DNA of 31,270 nt, taken from positions 1 to 31,270 of the forward strand of contig JAAAUF010000287.1 in the NCBI GenBank assembly GCA_015499985.1, read 5' to 3'. Source of the stretch: Haplosporangium gracile (Eukaryota; Mortierellomycota; Mortierellomycetes; Mortierellales; Mortierellaceae). Below the pieces are notes generated by a model, which saw only the letters and a list, made by a program, of their open reading frames with translations, made no database searches and was not told where the DNA came from. The position numbers and the translations under genes were made by a program. This document shows positions 1-9,315 of the stretch, piece after piece. The first letter of the stretch is position 1. Each line of letters opens with the position of its first letter.

Positions 1-286
1 GCTTGATGTGGAGGGCAGTGATGCCGACCTCCTTGCACTTGACGGCAACATCCTGGGCAGCCAACATGGCGGCGTAGGGGGAAGCCTCATCACGATCGGC
101 CTTGACCTTCATACCTCCAGTAACACGGGAGATGGTCTCACGGCCGGTCAAATCGGTGATGTGGACAAAGGTGTCGTTGAAGGAGGCAAAGATGTGGGCA
201 ACACCAAAGACCTCCTCATCACCGCGGACCTGGGGGCCGAGGGAGATGTTTTCTTGAACCTTGGGGGCGGACTTGACCTTCTTGGA
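1..286 (-). CDS. RPS14: 40S ribosomal protein uS11 (S14), partial
   Basis: Component of the small ribosomal subunit platform; the family binds 18S rRNA near the decoding region. Read on the minus strand, the exon starts at 286 after a CAG acceptor (289-287) and runs off the left edge. It encodes [20 protein letters not shown], then the family block with [46 protein letters not shown] and a final ITALHIK. The Arg-rich C-terminal third lies outside the window. An in-frame TAA lies just upstream of the acceptor and no ATG lies between them, so the start codon must be in an upstream exon. I could not place that exon: the nearest minus-strand ATG is at 467-465, but it is followed only by a weak donor. 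Identity is certain; the 5' end is unresolved. Confidence 0.93.
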
Positions 287-1002
287 CTGTTAGGTGGTAG
301 GTTTAAAAAAGATGATAGGGCGGTATGCGTTATTATGACTGTTCTATTTATGCGTTGTGTTGTGGTTCCTGAATAGCTGGGGGAAGCTGTAAGTGCTGCG
401 GGCGGGAGACTAGGTCGGAACAGTCGGGTTCACTCCACTGAGGGTCGGTTAGTCAAACCCAGCTCATCCGAGGAACCGAGCCGTCCGGCGTAGCTTCTCT
501 GCCTTGCCTGTGGTCTTTTTGTCGCGTGTCTGTCGCAAGTTGTTGGTGTGATTTCTACCTCAAGTGGTCGATTCTAAACCTCTTCTACATCATCCCAAAA
601 ACGCCTGATGATTAATAACGACGCCATAGATCATCATTTTTTTTCCCCCCAAAATCCTGATCCTTCCAAAAGACAGAAGGCCATGGCGGCATGGTAACAG
701 CTGGGATGGCGAGATGATTGTCGAAAAATTCGTTGACAATGGTTTCCTGGTTCCCAGACAGCCATCAGTCGATGGATGGATATTCAATCCATGGTCTGGC
801 AGCATGAATCCATTTGATATCTAGTCACTTTCCATTTTGAAAATTGTAGAGAAAAGGAAATTTCAAACTCTCCTCACATACACTGCCAAATTATCTCCGA
901 GCGGCTTAATCAGTTTTCTTAAGGGCCACATTTTAAAGCCTTTCATAGTTGGCGCATGGATGTGAGATTGTACGCGTGTTTATCAATGTGAGGTCAAGTT
1001 GA
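287..1002. other. RPS14 5' region and BUD6 3' flank
   Basis: About 700 bases between the RPS14 coding exon and the BUD6 stop. On the minus strand it should hold the RPS14 promoter, 5' leader, first short exon and first intron, plus the BUD6 3' untranslated region. No convincing protein, RNA gene or repeat was seen. Minus-strand bases 560-469 are open but lack a start codon and resemble nothing I recognise. Confidence 0.5.
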
Positions 1003-4000
1003 CTAAAGAAGATCGTTGGGATCTTCGGCCTCGGTGGTGGGTACTTCATCCTCAGTAACATCTGGCACAGCTACTTCTGCTGCCGGCACAACTGCTTCTG
1101 CTGCCGGCACAACTGCTTCTGCTGCCGCCGGCACAACTGCTTCTACTGCCGGCACAACTGCTTCTACTGCCGGTACAACTGCTTCTACTGCCGGTACAAC
1201 TGCTTCTACAGCCGGTACAACTGCTTCTGCTGCCGGCACAGCTGCAGCTTCCACCATAGGAGCCTCCTCAGGAATGGCCTCTTCCTCATCAACAGGAACC
1301 AGAGGCTCGACGGTCTTCTTGGCCGCAAACATCGCCTTCAAGTTCTCAGAATCCCTCTGTTGACGCTGACGCTCAACCTCAAGCGCGCCTCCAGTCTTTC
1401 TCAACTTGCTGGCACCAACAAACGTTGTCAATTCCTCCTCAAACTCATCAATCCGGCTCGACAGCTCGATATGGCGCAGCTTCTCCATCTGAGCCATCGC
1501 CTTGAGTCGCTTGTTCGAGTCTGGCTCAATCATCTTAACCTCCTCCATCACAGTCTTGAGCCCCTCAAAGTCCTCGTCCACCACAGGCTGGAAAACATAC
1601 TCTTTCGATCCACTGCCGCCAGTCTTGACCTGCAGCTCTGTCAGCTTCTTGAGGTTACCCAGAGTCTGCAGCAGCGAGCTCCGGTCCTCCTTCAAGTCCT
1701 CCAGAAGCGCCTCCTGCTCCTTCAAGAACATCTGCTCCTTCACAATTGTCTGCAGCTCAACTTCCCAAGTCTTCTTCCATGAGGGTCGGATTGTTTGAAT
1801 GTAATCCGAAAGCTCCGCAATGTCTTTGTCAATCTGCTCGCACTGCTTGTCGACAAAGGTCATAGAACTCTCGCTGGGCCGTCCGCGGCGTTGAGTCACA
1901 TTAATCTTCATGTCATCCACCACATCCTGCAGATCCTCAATCTTGTTGGTCAGGTCCTCCGACTTCTTGTCTAGCTTGACCTTTCCCGTCTCAATGATCA
2001 TGCGCGAAGATACAGGCGCATCCAGAGCCTGCTTTCGGATCTTGCTGGTGTATCCTGCAAGGTTGCCGAGCATCATCTTGGTCTCACTCTGGAGCTCAGA
2101 GTACAGCTGGCGTACGACACCCAAATCTCTCCGCAACGTCTGAACCTCCTCTTGGTACGCTTTCAGCTCCGCGACGGATGCTTTACTTTGGACAGGAGTA
2201 GCCGGTGTTGCCGTGGTCGCGGGGAGAGCCTTGGTCTTGGCCATCACCTTCTGGACCATGGAGCGGAGAGCCTGGGGGTTCTCAGAACCAGCGGATGCGT
2301 TATTCCGCTCGGGTGTGTTTGCCGCAACTAGAGCAGAGGCTGCAGCAGCAGCGGCGGCAGCAGTGGCTTGCTTATGGCGCGCCATCTCGAGTGCTTCCTG
2401 CGCCTTCCTGATATCATGGAGTTCTTTTGTAAGCGAAGCAAAGCCCTGGTCCATTCTTCTCTGAATATTTTCCAGGTCTATTGTTTTGATATGAATATGA
2501 AAGATTAAAAATAATTGATATGGCAAATTAAATTTCCCTAATTGCAAGCAAAACGGGCACAGGCGCCAAAACCACATACCATCAACGTTCAAAGAGAGGA
2601 ACGCATTCTGCTTGACATCAACCAGAGACTCCAGCTCATAATGAATGTTGGTTTGAGGATCCTTGACATAGATGGTAGGAAAGTCCTCCTGTCCTGGGTT
2701 GTACTGGAACTTTTCCATGAACAGCATCCTAAGACCAGAGTGCGTCAACTCTCCTTCGAACTTTGTCTTCTTGACGCTCTTTCCAACCTGCAAGAAGAGT
2801 GTCAAACTTGTCTCCGCCGGTTCTGCTAGAAGTAAATGGGTAGGAGGCGGAGTATGTTGGTTAATACCACATCGTTGCATTCAATGCATGTGAGCTTGAG
2901 AGCGACAATAATCGGTCGAAAGCCTTACCGGCAGGTTGTTCAGAATGAGTAGGAGCGGAGGTTTCAGTGGATTCTGGAATACCAGTAGCGTCTGAAGGAG
3001 CTGCTACTCCGCCAACAGATTCCAATGATCCGTTGGGGATGTGAGCAGTTGTCATTGTGGAATCATCTGCATCACTTGGAGCAGGGGGAGCTGTCGATCC
3101 AGGAGTTGATGCTGTCGGTAGCCCTGGCATAGGGATGGTTGGCGGCAGTGGCATCGAGTCCATGTAGCCATTAGTGCTTGTTGTTGAGAATGCAGGGCTG
3201 GTTGGAAGGTTACCAAGAGGCGGTGATGTCATGGGAGAGAACTGATTATGAGGTAAGGGCAGTGGAGGGCTCGTAACTGGGGAGGATCCTTGAGAGTATG
3301 CATATCCTGGATAGGCCGCCGAAAGATTGGAGTCCGGGATAGGGTGCTGTCGTCTGGGAACTGGTGGCGTATTCTGCTCCAGCAGGGTCGAGAATCGTTG
3401 CGAGTGGCGTCTGGAAGAGGCGCGGCGTATAATAGTGTCACTCTTTCGAAGTGAAGCGAGCGTCTCGGCATGCGAGGGTTCGTCCTGAGGTGCAGAGACA
3501 GAAAAGGTGGGCGTTGGTGCAACAAAGGTGGATGGTTTGGGGAGCTGATTGCTCATGTTGAAGTCATTCTGCGTGGTAGGTGCCTCTACTGGTTCAGGTG
3601 GTCGGCTGATGCTAGGTTGTCTAGAACTACTGAGGCTGGTCCTTGTCCTTCCGGATGTTGTTGCAGTTGGTGGTGTTGCCGTTGGTGGTGTTGCCGTTGG
3701 TGGTGTTGCCGTTGGTGGAAGCGGCATGGTTGGTGGAGGTGCGAGAGGTGATTGGGGTGGAGGCGTGTTGGTGCGTGCTGCCTTCGCCTCGTGCCTCTCC
3801 CTGTAGAGGTTCTGCTTGAGCCGAAGTCCCTGCAAGAGATTTATGATGACCTCCTTAATTTTAGGCAAGTACTGGTCCAATGAGGCGGGAGAGGGATCTT
3901 CTCCCAATGCTGTTTCGAGGCAGTTTCGCAAGTCGTCGGGGACATGGGCGAGCTCACTAGTGAAAATAAAATAGATAGGTGGTAGTAATAACGATCATGT

Positions 4001-4690
4001 AAGCATATGTGCCGTAAGAGATCTCGTTTTTTTGTTGCTGTTGCTGCTATCTCTACCATAATCGAGTTGGTCAATGAAAGAGGGCTTTTTTTGTACCTTG
4101 TATCGATGCCAACTTCGTGAAAGGCCTGGCTGGCCAAGTTAAACTGTGTAGCAAGCTGGACAAATATGTCTGAGACATGTTCCTCGCTGACCTTCCTGTT
4201 GGACCAAAGGGTCAGCGACTCGAGGAGTTGTTTGGTGGCAACCAGCAGCTTGGTGACAGTGGCCTCGATAGGATTCATCTATGAACAACAGAAAGTAATA
4301 GAAAAGGAGCGGAGCGGGATCGATTGTCAACCATATGTTGGGGACACGGACGGGGCTACACAAATACAGAAGCAGCACATAATCACACAGACAGACACAA
4401 GCAAAGCAACATAGGCAACATGGAATAAACAACGAGAGCAAAAAAAAGGAGAGGGGGAGCGGGACGAACGGAAAGCTGCAGGAAGAAAGAGAAGAGTGTC
4501 GATGGATGGGGTCATCGGAAGAGGCAATGCAGCTTGCCATTCAAACAAGCATAGAAAAGAGTGAAAGGGAAGGATTAGTATTACTTACAGCACTTTGGTC
4601 TGTTTTTCTGCGTCGCGTTGGGGGGGATGATGCGCCGGGATGGGAGGAGTGGTCGAGAGATCGTCGGGGATGTTCTTGGATGGACTCCAT
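1003..4690 (-). CDS. BUD6: Bud6/Aip3-type actin-interacting polarity protein
   Basis: Bud6 is a fungal polarisome component. It works with formins as a nucleation-promoting factor, binds G-actin and localises to sites of polarised growth. Proposed exons (minus): 4690-4589, 4278-4097, 3956-2929, 2825-2580 and 2477-1003, giving 1010 residues with all phases matching. Residues 35-150 hold the N-terminal helical region (TKLLVATKQLLESLTLWS; later YLPKIKEVIINLLQGLRLKQ). Residues about 155-430 are Pro/Ser/Thr-rich with TPPTA repeats. Residues about 445-520 carry the AIP3 core entry (LFLQVGKSVKKTKFEGELTH, QEDFPTIYVKDP, YELESLVDVK). Coiled coil fills most of residues 520-910, and a repetitive VPAxEAV tail ends the protein. 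The order matches the yeast family. The start is the ATG at 4690; exon 1 (34 residues) is poorly conserved and least certain. NDUFS3 lies upstream on the same strand. Confidence 0.92.
1064..1245 (-). repeat. 21-bp coding minisatellite in the BUD6 C-terminus
   Basis: About eight tandem copies of a 21-base unit (plus strand gccggcacaactgcttctgct, with variants). They encode seven-residue repeats of the form VPAxEAV at roughly residues 930-990 of Bud6. One copy carries an extra GCC triplet, giving an added Ala. All length changes are multiples of three, so the frame is kept. Confidence 0.9.
3657..3718 (-). repeat. 15-bp coding repeat (TPPTA) in BUD6
   Basis: Three to four direct copies of a 15-base unit (plus strand gttggtggtgttgcc) lie within BUD6 exon 3. 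They encode repeated TPPTA in the proline-rich linker between the N-terminal and AIP3 core regions. Confidence 0.85.
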
Positions 4691-5298
4691 TTTGCTTTCT
4701 GGGAGTGTAGTGTGAAGGTGAAAAGGAAGTTGATGGAGGCGGAAATATAATGATGAGGGTAAGGAAAGCGAAGGAGGGATAATGAGGTGAAATGAGAAAA
4801 GGAAAGGAGTGAGAGTGAGGGTGGAAAGAGGGATGGAAGACCAAAGAAAGAAGCTGTCTGTCAGAGAGCCGACTTTTTACATGTTGGGTTGGACCATTAC
4901 GATAGGCGTACAGGCACACAGGCATCAAATGAATTATCGCCAAACGCCCGTCATCCTATTTTGAAAGTCAGGCTCACTGGTGTTCTAAAATGAACAGCGG
5001 AACATGGACATGCCACTTTCTCGTTTTTGCGGCCTTCCTCTTACCGGTATTCATGGACCAACAAACAAAAGTCGCTCTCGCAAGCATTGCCACTTGATCA
5101 AAAATCAGCCCTATGTATAAACCAAAATGAGAGAGTCGACGCTGGACGTATGTTTACAAAAATGCACTCTCTCGTGGCATGATTTTTATCTTTATTGTAA
5201 GCAAGGTAAAGTGTAGTGAGTGGTTTAAAAGGGTGGAACATAATGTTGTTGTTGAGGAGGGGAGACTAAAAGTAATAACAAAAGACAAAAGGGTTGAC
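4691..5298. promoter_or_regulatory. BUD6 upstream region / NDUFS3 3' flank
   Basis: About 600 bases between the BUD6 ATG and the NDUFS3 stop, both on the minus strand. The BUD6-proximal 200 bases are purine-rich on the plus strand, so the minus-strand leader is CT-rich, as is common for fungal 5' leaders. No recognisable open frame or RNA gene was seen. Confidence 0.45.
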
Positions 5299-6652
5299 TT
5301 AGGCCTTGGGGGTTTCAGGTTCGGGAAGGGCGGGCTTGTCATCACGACCAGGCCTACGAGAATTGCAGTTGAATTGAAAAAAAAAGATATTGATTGTCAG
5401 CATATACATGAACGAAAACTTCAGTGGCCCTACACCATCGTATATCCGCGCCTAAAAAACAACAAGATCCATTGAGTGAAAAGATACGTACCCAACCTGC
5501 TCCCAAGGAGAGGCAGCGCCCTCAAAGTTACGGAAGGCCTGTGCCAACTCGACGGGCTCGACAACGACGCGCTTCTTCTCATCATCATATCTCACCTCGA
5601 CGTAACCGGTCAAGGGGAAGTCTTTCCTGAGAGGGTGGCCCTCGAATCCATAGTCGGTCAAGATGCGACGGAGATCGGGGTGTCCAGTGAAAAAGATTCC
5701 GTACATATCCCAAGCCTCACGCTCGAACCAGTTGACAGAGTTGAAAAGACCGGTCAAGGAAGGAACGGGCGAGACCTCGTTGGCGTAGGTCTTGACACGA
5801 ATACGGCCGTTGAAGCGGATCGAGAGGCAGTTGTAAACGACCTCGAAGCGGTTGGGACGCGAGGGGTAGTCGACTCCACAGACATCCATGACCTGTTTGA
5901 ACTGGGCGTTGGTGTGATCGCGCAAGAACTCCATGACGGGCAAGAGCGCGTTGGGTGCGACATAGATAGTGAGCTCGTCTTTGTAGACAGAGAACTGTTG
6001 AATGAATTTGGGGAGGACCGAGGTCAGGTATTTGCCGTACTCGTGCATGGCTGTGACAGTGGTTGTGATGTCGGGCCTGGCCAACTCGTGGATCCTGGGT
6101 CCAGTAGCTATATGAAAGAAAGGAGAAGCGCGTCAGTCAAAGTAGCCCTTGCTCCAATTTCATGTCTTCTCGATACTTCATTCAAAGACGCCTTACCGTT
6201 ACGGGCCAAGGCGGAGGAGTGGAAGGAGGAGCGAGCCATCGAGAGAGCAGGGATCCTGGCAGGGATCGCTAAAAAGAGTCAAAGTGTGTTGTACACAAAA
6301 CGGGCCAAAGGACGCTGTTAGGAAAACACTGTCGTAGACGGAGTACCAGGCAGCAAGTATCTGACGCTCTGTTCCTGCTGTTAATTTATCCTGGCGCCAC
6401 AAGATCCCTCCAGGAAGCATCGTCCGTTGATGTGTTTGATGAATGTTGAGTCCATCGACAAGTTGATCCGGTTTTCCCGAGTTGTCCGAAGGATGGTGTA
6501 ATAAAAAAGCTCCGAAGGGTGGTAAAAGTCACCATCTCGCTTTTTTCTTCCGTATGTGAGATGCGCTGAGGGGATCTGTAGTTGCTGTTGTATTGCGTAC
6601 CTCTGGTCGAAGCGACGCGGAGGGCGGCGGATGCGATGCGCGAAGTCATCAT
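5299..6652 (-). CDS. NDUFS3: NADH:ubiquinone oxidoreductase 30 kDa subunit (NuoC/NDUFS3)
   Basis: Core Q-module subunit of mitochondrial complex I, in the matrix arm near the quinone site. Proposed exons (minus): 6652-6601, 6268-6197, 6107-5492 and 5353-5299, giving 264 residues, close to the usual length. Residues 1-45 ([20 protein letters not shown] onward) are Arg/Ser/Ala-rich with no acidic residue, and include SFHSSALAR, typical of a matrix presequence and cleavage region. The 30 kDa signature starts near residue 170 ([20 protein letters not shown]) and leads into [18 protein letters not shown]. The last exon adds a short tail ending PEPETPKA. A second ATG lies directly after the first. 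PNKP starts divergently about 300-470 bases away. Confidence 0.96.
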
Positions 6653-6954
6653 GGCGAGTCTGAGGGAGCAAGAGAGAGGGGAGAGTGGGGACAAGGAGAG
6701 TGCAAGATTCGACCCCTTCGGAAATCCGATCATCAGATCATCAGCCGCTGCTGCAATCCCTCACAGTGCGTGCGACCCAGGTTTTGTTTCGGTGGCTTTG
6801 CTCCTTCTCGGAGCACATGTCACGTGTAGGATGCCTATGATCAAAATGCGCCTTGGGCTGAGGCAAGCACAACTTTGCCACCATCCCCCACTTCTCTGCG
6901 GATAAGCATCTCGATTTGCTGCCATTACCACCGCTAAAAACCCCCTCGACTTGC
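6653..6954. promoter_or_regulatory. Bidirectional NDUFS3/PNKP promoter region
   Basis: Separates the NDUFS3 ATG (minus) from the first in-frame ATG of PNKP (plus, 6955). It contains GTCACGTG at 6819-6826, an exact match to the Cbf1/E-box consensus RTCACRTG known from yeasts. The proximity makes a shared promoter likely; function is inferred. Confidence 0.55.
6819..6826. promoter_or_regulatory. GTCACGTG E-box (Cbf1-type site)
   Basis: The core CACGTG is at 6821-6826, preceded by GT. It sits mid-way in the divergent NDUFS3/PNKP region. Cbf1 in yeasts binds RTCACRTG and influences respiratory and sulfur genes; activity here is unproven. Confidence 0.4.
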
Positions 6955-7122
6955 ATGTACCGTTGTAGAACTCGTTTTCTTTCACTCGCATCTACTACAG
7001 TTCTCCCTGCAACTCATTCTCCAAACCTTCTCACCTGGGTTCAATTCCAACGGCCACTTCATTCAACACGTACTTTACTTGCAACCACCACGTCAAGAAG
7101 AACTAAACCGCAAACTTTTGCT
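6955..7122 (+). CDS. Possible N-terminal presequence extension of PNKP
   Basis: This is the in-frame continuation of PNKP exon 1 upstream of its strong ATG, beginning at an ATG with weak context (T at -3). Its 56 residues hold seven Arg and one Lys, no Asp or Glu, and many Ser, Thr and Leu. It starts MYRCRTRFLSLAS and contains RPLHSTRTLLATTTSRR, which resembles a mitochondrial matrix signal. It may instead be untranslated leader that happens to be open. Confidence 0.45.
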
Positions 7123-9103
7123 ATGGGTGATAACTCTGCTCAAAAAAAGACATCACGTCGCCGAAGCGTCTCCCAGGATCGCGAATCAAGGCCGCCTTCC
7201 GCCAAGAAGCCCATGTTTTCGATCTTTCAGAAAGGCTCCAATGCACCTTCTGCACCCGCAGATATTGCCTGGAAAACCCACGGATCCAGCTTTATTGTCG
7301 GCCAGGCATTCCGCCCCAAGTCTGGCTCTAAGGTTGCCTCTTTTGATCTTGTAAGTATTGTCACTGAAGACTCGAAGGTATCAATTGGTAGGTATTCATG
7401 GTGCTCAAATCTAACATTTCTGTCCCCTTTGACAAACATCCAATGCAGGACTCGACCTTGATTAAGGTCAATGGAAAACACAAGTGGCCTAAGAACGCGG
7501 ACGATTGGGTCTGGTGGACTCCCGGTGTCCCAGAACATCTTCGAAAGCTCGCGGATGAAGGGTAAAGGATTATTTTGTTACAAGTCATTGTTTGCTAAAC
7601 GGTGTAGTAGATTTTTGACTGAATTTAATCTCACTATTTTATTCGCGCTTATGCCAGGTACACACTTGTAGTGATCACCAACCAAGGTGGTCTCGATGGA
7701 AATGCCAACAAACAAGACGAGATGAAGCTGAAGTTTGAAAAGATCTGTGGTCGCCTCAAGTTGCCAATGTGGATCTTGATCAGCATGCGGAAGGACCACA
7801 ACCGGAAACCGATGACAGGACTTTGGCACTGGCTTGAATCAAAATTTCTCGAGGACGATGTTGAGATTGGTAAGTGAGAGTGAAACGTGTTTAAAGCTGA
7901 TATCCTGCTTATATATGACCTCTTGGACCAACACAGTCTGATATTTGGCATGCTCGTTTAAAAAATAGACCTTGTGGAAAGCTATTATGTCGGTGATGCT
8001 GCTGGGCGAGAGGATGGCTGGAAAGTTGGTGCCATCAAAGATTTTAACAACACCGATCGGTATGTGTTCTCTTGCTATGCGGTTGAGGACTTGTTTCTTG
8101 CTCACTGAATTTCACCCATAAACATTTTTCTAATGCGGATCAAATTATTAGCAAGTTTGCTGCTTCGTTAGGTCTCCCGTTTCATACCCCTGAGCACTTT
8201 TTCTTGGACCAAGCGTGTCCTGATCACAAGTGGTCTTTTGGTACATTCGACCCGAAGAAGTGGCCCACAGATGGTACAATCGAGCATGCCTTTTATTTGC
8301 AAATGCAATTCCACTTATTCCATTGAAGTGAGCTAGCTAATCAGCTTAATTGTTTTCTCATCTTGATAGTATCTCTTTTCTCACCGACGTCTACACCACT
8401 CTTGGCCACTACAGGCGCCAGCGAGTTGATTCTGTTCTGTGGATACCCGGCGTCAGGGAAGAGTTCGTTCGCCTTCAAGCATATTCTTTGCACTGGTCAT
8501 TACGAATATGTTAATCAGGATACTCTGAAGACGAAGGACAAGTGTCTCAAGGCAGTGGATGAGGGTCTGAAGAACAAAAAGGCGGTCGTTGTCGATAACA
8601 CCAACCCGGATGTAGCTGCACGCAAGCCCTATATTGATCTCGCCAAGAAGTACAATGTGCCTGTGAGATGTTTTTTGTTCCAGGCTGACAAGGATCTGGC
8701 GACTCACAACAACTACTTCAGGGCGTTCCACCGACCACTGGTTGCTGCTGCCTCGGAAGTTGTCGCGGGAAAGTCTCTCAGCAAGGCAGCTGCTACTGCG
8801 GAAGCAATGACAATAGCAACGACTACAACAACCATGACGAGCACAACCACTACCACTGCTGTGACGAGCAGTACCGACGGGGACAAGTCGACATCAACTA
8901 CCAGCACGATCACTGACAAGGCGGTGAAGGTGACCAAGGTCAGGGACGAGCCGGTGCGAGAGCGATTGTCGGAGATGGTGTTTGCAATGTTTGCGAAGAA
9001 ATACCAGGAACCGACCCTAAAGGAAGGCTTTAGCGAGATCAAGAAGATTAACTTTATCCCTGACGACGACATCCGTGCCACTTGGGAGCGCTGGTATTTC
9101 TAG
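7123..9103 (+). CDS. PNKP: Polynucleotide kinase 3'-phosphatase (PNKP/Pnk1)
   Basis: DNA end-processing enzyme that removes 3'-phosphate and phosphorylates 5'-OH in single- and double-strand break repair. Exons: 7123-7350, 7449-7561, 7658-7869, 7969-8059, 8152-8273 and 8370-9103, giving 499 residues. The HAD phosphatase comes first: FDLDSTLI (D75, D77), VITNQGGLDG (about 119-128) and YYVGDAAGR. The kinase domain follows: Walker A GYPASGKS (about 280-287), QDTLKT, VVVDNTNPD and the C-terminal EGFSEIKKINF. No FHA domain is present, as in fission yeast Pnk1. Intron 1 splits the catalytic FDL|DST motif. A Ser/Thr-rich insert (about residues 391-447) interrupts the kinase domain. The start at 7123 has a strong context (G at -3, G at +4), but the frame stays open upstream to an ATG at 6955, adding 56 residues. 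Only 212 bases separate the stop from the next gene. Confidence 0.95.
8775..8940 (+). repeat. Thr-rich low-complexity insert within PNKP
   Basis: ACN-codon-rich stretch encoding runs of Thr with Ser, Ala and Met (for example IATTTTTMTSTTTTTAV). It sits between the NNYFRAF segment and the C-terminal part of the kinase domain, where animal and yeast enzymes have only a short loop. It is in frame and without stops. Confidence 0.8.
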
Positions 9104-9315
9104 TGGTCGTGTCAACTTGAATAAAACGATCGTGACTTTTGAATTTTTTTTCATTCCCCCTCAGACTAGGAAATGGCCCTTCTCTGACTGCATAAATTTG
9201 GCCTCATTTTGCCACATATTCGCGCGTTTTCTTCCCATCACCCTTTCCCTTCACTGCAAAACACATCACCAACCAGCAATCTCCAGCAGCTACGCGACAG
9301 CAGCGAAATACAACA

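Noticed and set aside
469..560. Minus-strand basic peptide ending RRTARFLG just upstream of the RPS14 exon
   Set aside because: It has no start codon, no matching splice sites to RPS14, and no similarity I recognise; probably leader or intron sequence.
1016..1363. Plus-strand Ala/Thr/Ser repeat protein
   Set aside because: It is the reverse reading of the BUD6 21-base minisatellite; any in-frame repeat with no stop in one unit is open on both strands.
5476..6321. A 281-codon plus-strand open frame across NDUFS3
   Set aside because: It is antisense to the clearly conserved NDUFS3 exons, resembles no family, and ignores the splice sites that give a full complex I subunit on the other strand.
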